DNA of 64,000 nucleotides from Caryophanales bacterium UBA5603 (GCA_002424815.1 DILB01000002.1:1-64000); one strand, 5' to 3'. Numbered from the stretch's first letter, positions 1-9,700 are shown. Numbers and translations: made by a program. Notes: a model not told the origin generated them from the sequence alone.

Positions 1-15
1 ACATTCAACAATCAT

Positions 16-46
16 AGGTTTGATACAAAGGTATCAGACCTTTTTT
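16..46 (+). terminator. Terminator of a gene left of the window
   Basis: An 11-bp stem (AGGTTTGATAC, loop AAAG, GTATCAGACCT, one G-T pair) is followed by a T run. It should end transcription entering from a gene outside the window. Confidence 0.85.
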
Positions 47-153
47 GCTTGCAAAAAAGGAGTAATGCCCCTATATTAAAAGATTCATTATTCATGCCTT
101 GGTCTAAAGGACATTATTCTTAAAAATATAAAGACAAAAGCATCAAAAATATA

Positions 154-181
154 TTGCCAATTACATCAAATATGATATAAT
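154..181 (+). promoter_or_regulatory. Promoter for the DUF4143 ATPase gene
   Basis: TTGCCA at 154-159 and TATAAT at 176-181 are separated by 16 bp. The start codon lies 20 bp downstream of the -10 box. Confidence 0.7.
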
Positions 182-201
182 GTAGTCAAGCGGGTGATGC
201 A

Positions 202-1455
202 ATGTATAAACATAGATTATTAGAAAAAACATTAACAGAGTATTTAAACACATTTAAAGCTGTGGCATTGGTTGGCCCAAAATTCTGTGGGAAAACAACT
301 TTATCTGAGCAATTCTCAAAATCAAGCATTTATCTTAATCCAATAAATAAAAAAGATTATATGACTATGCTTCAGTTAAACAAATCTGAGTTTCTATCCG
401 CGCCCTATCCTAAATTGATTGATGAATGGCAACTCATTCCTGAAATCTGGGATGTCATTAGACATGAAGTCGATCATAAAGAAGGAAGAGGCTTTTTCAT
501 TCTCACAGGATCCTCAGCGGCTAATCTTGAAGATACAGCTCATTCAGGTGCTGGAAGAATTAGTCGTTTAACATTGAGGCCAATGAGTTTATATGAATCA
601 GGAGCCTCATCTGGCGAAGTTTCTTTACAAAGCTTGTTTGCGAACAGTGCTGTTCAATACAAAAAAAGTAGCGTAACAGTAGAAGACTATGCAACATGGA
701 TTATCAAAGGTGGCTGGCCAGAGAGTGTTGATGATACCGAACAACAATCCATTAGAAGAATGCAATCCTACCTTGATGCTTTAATAAAAGAAGATATAAA
801 TAAAGTAAGCTCAAAAAAATACAATGAAAATAGAACAAGAAAAATCTTAGAATCTTTGGCTAGGTACACAGCTTCGGAAACAACAAATCAAAAAATATTA
901 AGTGATCTCAGAGCAATTGAAACGTCGACAGCGGAAAATACATTAGTAGATTATTTGGATGTACTCAACAAGTTGTATATCATTGAAGATTTAAGAGCTT
1001 GGAATCCAAATTTAAGAAGCAAAACAGTTATTCGAAGCACGCCAGCAAGATTCTTTATAGATCCATCAATCGGTTCTATTGTACTTAAATTAACAAGCTC
1101 TAAATTACTTAAAGACTTTGAGACTTTTGGTTTTTTCTTTGAAGCATTAGTTATCCGTGACTTAAGAATTTATGCTGAAGTCTTGGGCGGAGAAGTATAT
1201 CGATATAAAGACAAGACAGGACTAGAAATAGATGCTATTATTCAGTTACAAGATGGTCGATGGGGTGCAATCCAAGTTAAAATGGGATCCCATTTATTTG
1301 ATGATGCAGCTGACAAACTAAAGAAATTTGCAGAAAAAATAGATACAAAGAAAATGGGATCCCCTTCTTTCTTATTAATCATTTCGGCTACCGAATATGC
1401 ATATCAGAGAGAAGATGGTATTTATGTTGTTCCAATTGGAATGTTAAAAGATTAA
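202..1455 (+). CDS. AAA-family ATPase with DUF4143 domain
   Basis: This is a 417-residue member of the AAA_14/DUF4143 ATPases, which are common in anaerobes and have no settled function. Seen: a Walker A motif GPKFCGKT at residues 25-32, a Walker B-like LIDEWQ near residue 75, and a C-terminal part with GLEIDAII followed by QVK near residues 345-362. That arrangement resembles a PD-(D/E)xK nuclease fold. The start is supported by GGGTGA six bases upstream and a promoter at 154-181. The gene stands alone, with 33 bp to the next one. No partner suggests a role; a toxin-like or DNA-associated ATPase is possible but unproven. Confidence 0.85.
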   Translation: MYKHRLLEKTLTEYLNTFKAVALVGPKFCGKTTLSEQFSKSSIYLNPINKKDYMTMLQLNKSEFLSAPYPKLIDEWQLIPEIWDVIRHEVDHKEGRGFFILTGSSAANLEDTAHSGAGRISRLTLRPMSLYESGASSGEVSLQSLFANSAVQYKKSSVTVEDYATWIIKGGWPESVDDTEQQSIRRMQSYLDALIKEDINKVSSKKYNENRTRKILESLARYTASETTNQKILSDLRAIETSTAENTLVDYLDVLNKLYIIEDLRAWNPNLRSKTVIRSTPARFFIDPSIGSIVLKLTSSKLLKDFETFGFFFEALVIRDLRIYAEVLGGEVYRYKDKTGLEIDAIIQLQDGRWGAIQVKMGSHLFDDAADKLKKFAEKIDTKKMGSPSFLLIISATEYAYQREDGIYVVPIGMLKD

Positions 1456-1488
1456 TGTTTAACTCCGTTTATCGAGAGGATATTTACA

Positions 1489-2019
1489 ATGAAAATTAAG
1501 AAAAGGTACACACTATTGGCTATTGCAATATCACTATTTATAGCTGACTTTGGATTAACGTGGTATTTTTTAAATTACACATCATATGTTGAAGAAGGGA
1601 ATCCTCTGTTTACGATAGATGGCGGATATTTGAGTTTATTTGTTAATTTTCTGTATGCAGTAGTTGTTTTTATAATCGGATACAAAATGGAACAATATCA
1701 AACAATAGTCATAGAAGCTAATAGTGGCTTTGATTATTTTAAGAAATTATGGAAATCAAATCGGACAGATTTTATCAGCATATCGTTTCTTTCGTCCTTT
1801 GTATTCGCATCGTTTTTCTCAAGACTTACTGTGATAACGGATTGGATTATATATGGAATTTATCAAAGAGAATATTTTAGTACTGGATATGCCATTTTGA
1901 GAGATAAAATGCCATTTGAGAGATATGACTTAATAATCGCATTATTATCATTTTGGCTATTAGTCTTACTATGGTATAAAATCGAATATAGAAAGTCAAA
2001 AGAAGTATTTCAAAAATAA
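1489..2019 (+). CDS. Four-TM membrane protein, function unknown
   Basis: This 176-residue protein has hydrophobic segments near residues 8-28, 48-66, 95-125 and 148-166, with Lys/Arg-rich ends, so it is an integral membrane protein. The layout recalls small DUF5658-like proteins, but I do not recognise a specific family. GAGAGGAT precedes the ATG. It follows the ATPase gene by 33 bp without a visible terminator and may be co-transcribed. No catalytic motif is seen. Confidence 0.7.
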   Translation: MKIKKRYTLLAIAISLFIADFGLTWYFLNYTSYVEEGNPLFTIDGGYLSLFVNFLYAVVVFIIGYKMEQYQTIVIEANSGFDYFKKLWKSNRTDFISISFLSSFVFASFFSRLTVITDWIIYGIYQREYFSTGYAILRDKMPFERYDLIIALLSFWLLVLLWYKIEYRKSKEVFQK

Positions 2020-2267
2020 GGTTGATAAATAGTTTTAAATAATATACTTTTAGTCAGGGGCTCCAACAAAATAAAGTGTTCTGAATTTTGCTTAAGTGCA
2101 CAAATTTCAAAGAGTGCATAGTTGTATTACAATAGGTCATGCAACACAAACAGAAATCAAGTGGATTTTAGATAACTCTAAGGTTCGCTTTTGTTTTTTT
2201 TGCGAGCCAATTCTTTGTAAAAACTTTATCTCATTGTTATAATGATTATTAGATTTATGTTATTTTG

Positions 2268-2312
2268 ATCCTCCGAGACACATTTCATGACTTCGGAGGA
2301 TTTATATCTTTT
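2268..2312 (+). terminator. Candidate terminator
   Basis: ATCCTCCGA (2268-2276) pairs perfectly with TCGGAGGAT (2293-2301), followed by TTATATC and a run of eight T. It lies about 250 bp after the 1489-2019 gene and should insulate nrdJ. Confidence 0.75.
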
Positions 2313-2374
2313 TTTTATTTCATTTCAAATTTGATTTTGTTTTTTATTAAAAAAAAGTTTTTTATGAAAATTCG

Positions 2375-2411
2375 CTTTCATACTTTTCGTATGAAAGAGA
2401 TGTAGTATAAT
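2375..2411 (+). promoter_or_regulatory. nrdJ promoter with overlapping palindromic operator
   Basis: A perfect 9-bp inverted repeat, CTTTCATAC, loop TTTTC, GTATGAAAG, spans 2375-2397. TATAAT follows at 2406-2411. The palindrome covers the expected -35 position, which fits a repressor operator or an activator site. It does not look like the NrdR box that usually controls RNR genes. Confidence 0.65.
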
Positions 2412-2452
2412 GTTTATAACCTCAAAAATCATTTAGAAAAGAGAATATAATT

Positions 2453-4969
2453 ATGCATAAATACGAATCGAGACTCATAGAAAAACTCAATCGCGATATT
2501 TCTTCCCATTTTCCATATTTGTTTTTGATTGACAATAATATGACAAAGACATTTGATGGTGTATCGAGACTGGTCATGTTAGATCGATATACGCAAAAAG
2601 ATATTAATCAAGTCACATTGGGTGTTGATGACCTCGTTGTATGCGTAGTTAAGGATGATCCTAAGTTTCCAACCCGCGGTATTGGATATATAACCGCTAT
2701 AGAAGACGATAAAGTCAAGATTCGTTTGGAGGACGAATATATTGGAATTGCCAATGATTTGTTACCAAGCGGTGAAATATTGCGTCAAAAAAACGCCATC
2801 GACAAACCGATGGAAATATTTTATGAACAAATTGCTCAAAGGGTAGCTTATAATCTTGGTTCTGGTGAGACAATTGAACATTTCAAAGATTTTTATCGGG
2901 AGATAGCCGAACTCAATTTGGTTCCTGCTGGTCGTGTTTTATTTGGTGCAGGTTCACAAAGCGCCGTTACATATTTTAATTGTTTTGTAATGCCATTCAT
3001 TCACGATTCAAGAGTAGGAATCAGTAATCATCGACAGGAAGTTATGGAAATTATGTCTCGAGGCGGAGGAGTTGGTACTAATGGATCGACGCTTAGACCC
3101 AAAAACTCTTTAGCTAAAGGTGTTAATGGAAAATCGAGCGGGGCCGTGAGTTGGCTTCAAGATTTAAGCCAATTGACAAACTTAGTCGAACAAGGTGGCT
3201 CTCGAAGAGGCGCTCAGATGATTATGATGGCTTCTTGGCATCCTGATATTATCGAATTTATCATTTCAAAAATGCAAAATCATCGAATCTTACAGTTTTT
3301 GATTAATACTATTCAGGACGAAGATATTGTTCGTGAAGCGAAAGCAAAACTTCGTTATATACCTTTGACAGATGATGAAATCGAAATGTATGAAGTTTTA
3401 AATGAATCTGAAATAAAAAATCCGGGAACATTAAAACCATCTGTATATGACAAGGTTAAAGATTTACTACTGAACTGCGGACGTTATGAAGTTAAAAATC
3501 CTGAATTTTTTAATGGTGCAAACATTTCGGTTGCTATAACTAAGGAGTTCATGGAAGCTGTTGAAAAGGATTCAACCTATAATCTTCGATATCCAGATAT
3601 TGATAACTACTCCAAAGGCGAAAAAGCGGCCTATGATGAAAAATGGTCCGAAATAGGCGATGTTCGCGAATGGGAGAAAATGGGGTATGGCGTAAGAATA
3701 TATAAAACTATAAGGGCGCGTGAACTTTGGAATTTAATTAACATATGTGCCACTTATTCGGCCGAACCAGGTATTTTCTTCATTGATAACGCAAATGATA
3801 TGACCAATGCAAAAGGATATAATCAGAAAGTAGTTTCTACCAATCCGTGTGGAGAACAACCACTCGCTCCATATTCTGTATGCAATCTAGCTGCAATTAA
3901 TTTGGCTAACATGGTCGATTTTGATAATCGAGATGTTGATTGGAAAAAATTGGAAACAACTATCCGTGTAAGTGTACGCATGCAGGACAATGTTATTGAT
4001 AAAACAACTTATTTCTTAGAACAAAATAAACGACAGGCCTTAGGCGAACGTAGAGTTGGAATGGGAATTATGGGCCTTCATGATTTAATGATTTATTGTA
4101 ATATTCGTTATGGAAGCAAAAAAGGTAATGATTTTGTCGATAAACTAATGAAATATATCGCAGTCAACGCCTATCAAACATCAATTGATCTCGCCAAAGA
4201 AAAAGGAAGTTTTCCTTTCTTGGAACAATATGGTTCAAGACAGAAATTTATTGAATCTGGTTATATGAAAAAAATGCCAAAAGAAATTCGCGATGGCGTA
4301 CTTCAATATGGCATTAGGAATTCACATTTATTAACGATTGCCCCAACCGGATCAACTGGCACTATGGTCGGTGTATCAACAGGGCTCGAACCATACTTTG
4401 CATTCAAATATTTCCGGAGTGGACGTTTAGGTAAGTATATGGAAGTAGCAGCTCCAATCATTGAAAATTATATTCAAAGATATCCACAATACAAGGACAA
4501 ACCTTTACCGGATATATTTGTCTCAGCAATGGAATTATCTGCAGAAGAGCACGCTAATGTTCAATGCATCATTCAACGTTGGGTTGATTCCTCCATATCA
4601 AAAACCGTGAATGCTCCTAAGGGATATAGCGTTGAACAAGTTGAAGAATTATATCTATATCTTTATAAACACGGCGCAAAAGGTGGAACGGTTTATGTTG
4701 ATGGAAGTCGCGATTCACAAGTTTTGACATTGAAAAAAGATGATGTTTCTCCTGTGCAATTGGATTTGGGGGACATGGGTGTTCACGTAGAACCTTCGAA
4801 AACAACGAAAGAATCAGATAGTCAGTTGCATCTTCGTAGCAAAGCCGGAAAAAATATCGGAATCGAGATTGGTGATATTTGCCCCATTTGTTTAGAAGGA
4901 ACCGTTGAAGATATTGGCGGCTGTCATACATGTTCAAATTGTAATGTTCAATTAAAGTGTGGACTGTAA
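2453..4969 (+). CDS. nrdJ: Vitamin B12-dependent (class II) ribonucleotide reductase
   Basis: This 838-residue enzyme reduces ribonucleotides to deoxyribonucleotides using adenosylcobalamin in the cytoplasm. Seen: GRVLFGAG near residue 160; the first active-site cysteine in FNCFV at 177; NPCGEQPL at 464-471 with the radical cysteine 466 and glutamate 468; the phosphate-binding loop APTGSTGT at about 630. A C-terminal tail with CPIC at 810 and paired CxxC motifs is probably the redox/zinc tail. The N-terminal 90 residues before the barrel are extra compared with short class II enzymes, matching the long NrdJ type. It stands alone between a palindrome-bearing promoter and a bidirectional terminator. 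A class III enzyme is also encoded (34402-36519), so both oxygen-independent systems are present. Confidence 0.97.
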   Translation: MHKYESRLIEKLNRDISSHFPYLFLIDNNMTKTFDGVSRLVMLDRYTQKDINQVTLGVDDLVVCVVKDDPKFPTRGIGYITAIEDDKVKIRLEDEYIGIANDLLPSGEILRQKNAIDKPMEIFYEQIAQRVAYNLGSGETIEHFKDFYREIAELNLVPAGRVLFGAGSQSAVTYFNCFVMPFIHDSRVGISNHRQEVMEIMSRGGGVGTNGSTLRPKNSLAKGVNGKSSGAVSWLQDLSQLTNLVEQGGSRRGAQMIMMASWHPDIIEFIISKMQNHRILQFLINTIQDEDIVREAKAKLRYIPLTDDEIEMYEVLNESEIKNPGTLKPSVYDKVKDLLLNCGRYEVKNPEFFNGANISVAITKEFMEAVEKDSTYNLRYPDIDNYSKGEKAAYDEKWSEIGDVREWEKMGYGVRIYKTIRARELWNLINICATYSAEPGIFFIDNANDMTNAKGYNQKVVSTNPCGEQPLAPYSVCNLAAINLANMVDFDNRDVDWKKLETTIRVSVRMQDNVIDKTTYFLEQNKRQALGERRVGMGIMGLHDLMIYCNIRYGSKKGNDFVDKLMKYIAVNAYQTSIDLAKEKGSFPFLEQYGSRQKFIESGYMKKMPKEIRDGVLQYGIRNSHLLTIAPTGSTGTMVGVSTGLEPYFAFKYFRSGRLGKYMEVAAPIIENYIQRYPQYKDKPLPDIFVSAMELSAEEHANVQCIIQRWVDSSISKTVNAPKGYSVEQVEELYLYLYKHGAKGGTVYVDGSRDSQVLTLKKDDVSPVQLDLGDMGVHVEPSKTTKESDSQLHLRSKAGKNIGIEIGDICPICLEGTVEDIGGCHTCSNCNVQLKCGL

Positions 4970-4983
4970 ATAATTCATAAATA

Positions 4984-5022
4984 AAAGGGATGAAGTGCTC
5001 ATGAACTCCATCCCTTTATTAT
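4984..5022. terminator. Bidirectional terminator between nrdJ and the GGDEF/EAL gene
   Basis: AAAGGGATG (4984-4992) pairs with CATCCCTTT (5009-5017). The flanks are A/T-rich on both sides, and the hairpin sits between two convergent genes. Confidence 0.85.
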
Positions 5023-5023
5023 T

Positions 5024-7015
5024 TTATTTTTTCATTAATAGAGCATTGATTTTGCTAATACTGAGGGGTCGATTCATAAAAAATCCTTGACCCATTTCAC
5101 AATGATTTTTAACTAAATAGTCATATTGCTCTTGATTTTCTATTCCTTCCGCAACAAGACCGTACCCAAGTTTTTTAACTAGCATAATTACTGAACTGAT
5201 AATCAACTCGTCTTTACCTTTATTTTCAATTTGACTAATAAAGCTTCTATCTAGTTTTACAATATCAATTGGTAAGACTTTAATATGGGTTAATGATGAA
5301 TATCCGGTGCCAAAATCATCCAAAGCAATTTTCACACCTAAATCTTTTAATCTTCTTGCTCGAACTACGACCTTTTCCATGTCATTGATTAAAGCCGTTT
5401 CGGTTATCTCGAGAGTTATTTTTCTTAAATCTCCAGTATAATCGGAAAGTGTAGATTCCAATGAAGCAAAATTTGTATCGCTTATCAAAGTTTTACTAGA
5501 CAAATTAATCGATAGAGAGAGATTGACATAGCCCAATTTGTCCCATGCAATCTTTTGATTTAGGGCAGCTTGTAATACCCATCGTTCGATAGCGTATATT
5601 TGACCAGTTTCCTCAGCCAATGGAATAAACTCTGCTGGAGATATAAAACCCCTTATTGATTCGTTCCATCGTATAAGTGCTTCAAATCCACTGATTTTTT
5701 GATCAGATAGAGTGTATATGGGTTGATAATATAATTCGAATTCGGAATTCTCAATTGCTTTTTGAATTTTTTTAGCCATGTCAATGTGATACATATTATT
5801 TTGTTCAATAGCTTCTTCAAAAAACATAATCCGATCTTTTCCTTCGTTTTTAGAGGCGTACATAGCGATATCAGCATTTTTTGATAAAGTCATAAAATCA
5901 TAACCATTTTCGCCCGCAATAGCTACACCCACACTCATTGATATATAGAAATTATGATTGTAAATGAACCAAGTTTTTCCTGTTTCGGTTTTTATTCTTT
6001 CAACCGTCAATTCAACTTGATTACGATCTTTATAATTTCCTATTATAATTGCATATTCATCACCACCCAGACGAGCAATAAAGTCGTTGGGTTTTTTTAC
6101 AGCTTTGGAAAGACAATCAGCGATATAGCGTAGTAATTCATCTCCGACATGGTGCCCCAAGGAATCGTTGACATATTTGAAATTATCTACATCAAGATAA
6201 AGTAGTGCAAATTTATCGTTAGGATTTGCAAAACGATTTTTGACTTCATTTTCTAAAGCAACTCGGTTAGGGAGGTTGGTAAGCGAATCATAAAATGCAA
6301 GTTCTTTAAGTTGAATCTCGGCATTTTTTTTGTCGGTAATATCAACGCCAAAAGAAACATATTCTTTTAATTCTTGACTTGATTTTTCTAAAACACCACT
6401 ATTCCAAATGGTATAGACTTTATGGCCATCTTTAGCAATCAATTCTGTTTCATAGTTCATAAGTCGAGTTTCTTGCTTTAGAAGTTCAAACACCGATAAT
6501 ACATTATTGAAATTTTCGCTTGAAATAAATAAATTTTGCCAATCAGATATGATTTCAGAACTTTGTTTATAACCTAACACTTCTAATGTATAAGGATTAA
6601 CAGATTTGATTTTTCCTGAGTAATCCCAGATTACAATCATGACTGGCGCTTTCCCAATAATTTCTTCGGTAATAGCTTTTTGAATCAATAATTCTTCTTC
6701 GGTTGTGTTAAGTACTTTTGTGGCGGTAATCATTTTTTCAGCAATATCTTTAATAATGTCAATTCGTTTACGGACAATTAAAAAAATCATTATAACAGTT
6801 AAAATAACAAAAATCCAACCCTTAATTAATTGAATTCTGCTATATAATTCATGATCTGTAACTAAAGCTTCTAAGATTTTATCGGTTAAAACAATCCATA
6901 AGAAACCAAAAACGCTATACCAAAAAACAATGATTAATGACTCTCGAAATGAATTGATGTTCTTGTCTTTTTCAATGATTTTATGAAAATATGATTGATT
7001 TTTTTTAGTTGACAC
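5024..7015 (-). CDS. Membrane PAS-GGDEF-EAL cyclic-di-GMP protein
   Basis: This is a bifunctional-type c-di-GMP enzyme of 663 residues. In order: two membrane segments (about 25-45 and 65-83), a PAS domain (about 115-235), GGDEF (about 240-400) and EAL (about 412-655). The cyclase motif reads GGDEY with LPNR and DNFKYVND upstream. The phosphodiesterase domain keeps EAL (GFEALIRW), DDFGTGYSSL, KLDRSFI and VAEGIE, so it is probably active. I chose the GTG start at 7015 because GAGGTG lies seven bases upstream; an ATG at 7030 overlaps that ribosome site. It is monocistronic and convergent with nrdJ. A second GGDEF protein occurs at 41493. Confidence 0.93.
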   Translation of the reverse strand: MSTKKNQSYFHKIIEKDKNINSFRESLIIVFWYSVFGFLWIVLTDKILEALVTDHELYSRIQLIKGWIFVILTVIMIFLIVRKRIDIIKDIAEKMITATKVLNTTEEELLIQKAITEEIIGKAPVMIVIWDYSGKIKSVNPYTLEVLGYKQSSEIISDWQNLFISSENFNNVLSVFELLKQETRLMNYETELIAKDGHKVYTIWNSGVLEKSSQELKEYVSFGVDITDKKNAEIQLKELAFYDSLTNLPNRVALENEVKNRFANPNDKFALLYLDVDNFKYVNDSLGHHVGDELLRYIADCLSKAVKKPNDFIARLGGDEYAIIIGNYKDRNQVELTVERIKTETGKTWFIYNHNFYISMSVGVAIAGENGYDFMTLSKNADIAMYASKNEGKDRIMFFEEAIEQNNMYHIDMAKKIQKAIENSEFELYYQPIYTLSDQKISGFEALIRWNESIRGFISPAEFIPLAEETGQIYAIERWVLQAALNQKIAWDKLGYVNLSLSINLSSKTLISDTNFASLESTLSDYTGDLRKITLEITETALINDMEKVVVRARRLKDLGVKIALDDFGTGYSSLTHIKVLPIDIVKLDRSFISQIENKGKDELIISSVIMLVKKLGYGLVAEGIENQEQYDYLVKNHCEMGQGFFMNRPLSISKINALLMKK

Positions 7016-7245
7016 AGAGAGGCACCTCATTCTTATAATAGCTGTCGTGTAGAACTATAGTAAACCTTGGTAACCGATTTATTTTGCACATAATCATACT
7101 TGATATAATTATATAGTAAAAAAGACACATTTAACAGTCGTATGCAATTTTTGAAATTTTTTTGATAATAATTGATAGTTACAATCATAGTTTCTCTACC
7201 GAAATTAACTTAATGTTTTTTTATAAAATTATTATATGGTGGTTA

Positions 7246-7275
7246 TTGTTTTCTTTTGAAGAGTCATGATATACT
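7246..7275 (+). promoter_or_regulatory. Promoter for the first CotH lipoprotein gene
   Basis: TTGTTT (7246-7251) and TATACT (7270-7275) are 18 bp apart. It lies over an in-frame TTG at 7256, which shows that TTG cannot be the translation start. Confidence 0.6.
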
Positions 7276-7306
7276 AAAAAAAGATACATTGAAAGGAGAA
7301 TCTCAC

Positions 7307-8713
7307 GTGAAAAGTAGAATTTTTGCTCGTTTTTGCCTTTTTTTTAGTATAACAGCATTAATGACTCTTTTTTTGGCTTGTCAATTGATACCTACAACAG
7401 AAATACAAAGCAGTACTTCTTCAATACCCATTACTACATCAAATTCACAGACGTCATCATCAGTCACAGAACAAAATTTATTTCCCAGCATTCACGTTAA
7501 TACTTCTGGAGTTTTGATCGACAGTAAGGAAATTTACACGGATTGTAAAATCTCAATCTCAGGAACTATCAATGAATACGTTTTGGATCAGGTATCAGGA
7601 GGAATTCGAATTCGTGGGCACAGCACCTCAAATTTCGAAAAAACCCCTTATCGAATTCGTTTTGAAGAACGTACTCAACCACTTGGTCTAGGTAGCGGGC
7701 CATCAAGAAGTTGGATATTGCTTGCGGATTACGTCGACCTTTCTATGATGAGAAACTATATTTCATATAAATTGGCAAACGATTTACTCAGAAAATCATT
7801 CAGTTCCGAGGCTGAATTTGTAGAACTTTATATTAACGGTGTTCACAAAGGGATTTATCTCCTTGTTGAACAGACTCAAGTTGGAACCTATCGGGTGAAT
7901 CTTGATGAAACGGGCATAGATGATCCCTTAGTCGTTGATACGGGTTTCTTATTAGAATTAGAAACCGACTTTGGGCGACGAAACGCTGAAGGATATCACA
8001 TGGTGGACTGGTTTGAGGTTCCTGGATACACCAATATGGATATTGAATTTAGCTGGCAAAATATGGCTAATTATCCTCTTTCAAATGAAGTTGGATTTTA
8101 TGTTATTAAAAGTGATGCAAAATCATTAGCACAAATTCAGTTTATACAAAATTATATGGTCTCGGTTTATAATGCCATTTATCTTACCAAAACATTTGAA
8201 GCGATTAATGCATTGGTTGATATTGAATCAGCGGTTGATATGTATTTAATGCAATTAATATCAAATGATTTTGATTATAATTATAGTAGCAATTATATTT
8301 ATAAAGATGCTGGAGGAAAACTCGTTTTTGGCCCACCATGGGATCATGATTTAGCTTATGGAAACCATGGATCCAACACTGGATACGATACCCTTCATTT
8401 GTTCCATTTGCTTTATCAACTCAGTACTTATGAATGGTTTCAAACGTTAATTATTCAAAGATGGGCAGAGATAACAGCAAAAGACAATAATTTAATAGAA
8501 GCCATGAAAGAAAGCATTATTTTGCATACAAGTTTGTATAATCAAAGATTTTCAACGAATCACAATTTATGGATTGGCACAAGAAGAACAGATGGATGGC
8601 ACACAATATATATTAAAGCGAATAGTCAGATTGAAGCAGCCAATTATCTTCTTCAATGGATTGACAACCGGGTTGATTGGATTGAGTCACAGTTCTCTAA
8701 TTGGACAAAATGA
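7307..8713 (+). CDS. CotH-family protein kinase-like lipoprotein
   Basis: This 468-residue secreted lipoprotein has a CotH kinase-like domain. The GTG at 7307 is the start, with AAGGAG ten bases upstream. It gives a clean signal peptide: KSR, a hydrophobic stretch, and lipobox LFLAC (Cys about residue 25). A Ser/Thr-rich linker follows. CotH features seen: IRIRGHSTSNFEKTPYRIRF near residue 100, ILLADYVD, LYINGVHKGIYLLVEQ, and the metal/catalytic GPPWDHDLAYGN near 345. Bacillus CotH phosphorylates spore-coat proteins; in non-sporing anaerobes these lipoproteins may act on surface or cellulosome-type partners, so the substrate here is unknown. A paralogue is at 31782-33617. It is monocistronic, with a terminator after it. 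Confidence 0.9.
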   Translation: MKSRIFARFCLFFSITALMTLFLACQLIPTTEIQSSTSSIPITTSNSQTSSSVTEQNLFPSIHVNTSGVLIDSKEIYTDCKISISGTINEYVLDQVSGGIRIRGHSTSNFEKTPYRIRFEERTQPLGLGSGPSRSWILLADYVDLSMMRNYISYKLANDLLRKSFSSEAEFVELYINGVHKGIYLLVEQTQVGTYRVNLDETGIDDPLVVDTGFLLELETDFGRRNAEGYHMVDWFEVPGYTNMDIEFSWQNMANYPLSNEVGFYVIKSDAKSLAQIQFIQNYMVSVYNAIYLTKTFEAINALVDIESAVDMYLMQLISNDFDYNYSSNYIYKDAGGKLVFGPPWDHDLAYGNHGSNTGYDTLHLFHLLYQLSTYEWFQTLIIQRWAEITAKDNNLIEAMKESIILHTSLYNQRFSTNHNLWIGTRRTDGWHTIYIKANSQIEAANYLLQWIDNRVDWIESQFSNWTK

Positions 8714-8733
8714 ATAATTATTTTTTGTGAAAT

Positions 8734-8765
8734 AAAAGCGGTTTCGTATAGAAATCGCTTTTTAT
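8734..8765 (+). terminator. Terminator after the first CotH gene
   Basis: A 12-bp stem (8734-8745 with 8751-8762, one G-T pair, loop GTATA) ends in a T run. Confidence 0.85.
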
Positions 8766-8851
8766 TATCTTATCGGTTTTCTAGCTCGGACTATCAATAT
8801 ATTAGATTTGTGATATAATTTCTGTATATTAAATTAGTGGAGGGATAATTT

Positions 8852-9679
8852 TTGGAAAAAGCAGTCAAAAGATTTGTTCAAGGAAATAACGCTATTGATG
8901 GAGCTGGAGTTAAACTTGTCAGAGTATTGGGACTAAGAACGGTTAAAGATTATGATCCTTTTTTAATGTTAGACTCCTTTGACAGTCATAATCCAAGCGA
9001 TTATATTGCTGGATTCCCAATGCACCCACACCGAGGCATTGAAACAATCACCTATTTGGTTGAAGGCGAAATAGATCATCAAGATAGCCTTGGAAACAAA
9101 GGTAAAATAGAATCTGGAGGCATGCAGTGGATGACGGCAGGCTCAGGAATTTTACATCAAGAGATGCCTCAACCGAAAAACAGAATTCTGGGTTTGCAGC
9201 TATGGCTGAATCTTCCATCAAAAGATAAAATGACCAATCCTAAGTATTTTGATATTGATCAAAGTATGGTTAAAATTATAAATGAAGAATTTGCAACTAT
9301 CCGAGTTGTTTCTGGAAATTATAGGGGTATAGAAGGAGTCAAACCAAACCATATTCAAGCTACTATTTTTGATGTAACTGTAAAGAAGGGTCAAGAAATA
9401 TTTCTTCCTACTATTTCCAATCAGACCTGCTTTATTTTTACATTATTAGGTAAAGTATTGATTGATGGTCAAACTTATCAAGAAAAAAGCGCAATTCTTT
9501 TTGGAGAAGGTGATGGAATTCGTTTAAGTGCATCATCTGAAAATGATCTCCAATTCATGTTTGTACAGGCAGAACCATTGCACGAGAGTATTGCTTGGGG
9601 CGGACCGATAGTTATGAATACTGAAGAAGAGCTTGAACAAGCGTTCAAAGACCTTCGACGAGGAACATTTATTAAATAG
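8852..9679 (+). CDS. Pirin family protein
   Basis: This 275-residue two-cupin protein has the pirin signature. FPMHPHRGIETITYLVEGE near residue 60 supplies the His residues that bind metal, with MTAGSGILHQE near 90 and LQLWLNLP near 115. Bacterial pirins include quercetinases and redox-sensing partners; the substrate here is unknown. Translation starts at TTG 8852 with GTGGAGGG seven bases upstream, and no nearby ATG is better placed. TATAAT at 8814-8819 is the likely -10 box. It is a single gene with a terminator shared with the convergent minus-strand cluster. Confidence 0.92.
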   Translation: MEKAVKRFVQGNNAIDGAGVKLVRVLGLRTVKDYDPFLMLDSFDSHNPSDYIAGFPMHPHRGIETITYLVEGEIDHQDSLGNKGKIESGGMQWMTAGSGILHQEMPQPKNRILGLQLWLNLPSKDKMTNPKYFDIDQSMVKIINEEFATIRVVSGNYRGIEGVKPNHIQATIFDVTVKKGQEIFLPTISNQTCFIFTLLGKVLIDGQTYQEKSAILFGEGDGIRLSASSENDLQFMFVQAEPLHESIAWGGPIVMNTEEELEQAFKDLRRGTFIK

Positions 9680-9700
9680 TTTTATTTATAAGTTCAAAAA

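Larger units (their letters stand above)
2020..2452. other. Intergenic region before nrdJ
   Basis: No coding sequence is supported here. It holds a terminator (2268-2312), a 23-bp palindrome (2375-2397) and the nrdJ promoter. A second weaker inverted repeat near 2182-2208 (GGTTCGC/GCGAGCC) has a T-rich loop. Confidence 0.7.

Noticed and set aside
4617..4937. Antisense open frame inside nrdJ, and similar shadows in most large genes
   Set aside because: The sense strand encodes conserved enzyme motifs over the same bases; antisense frames lack ribosome sites and family resemblance.
7256..7306. TTG at 7256 as the start of the CotH gene
   Set aside because: It lies within the promoter, and the GTG at 7307 has AAGGAG and gives a proper lipoprotein signal peptide.
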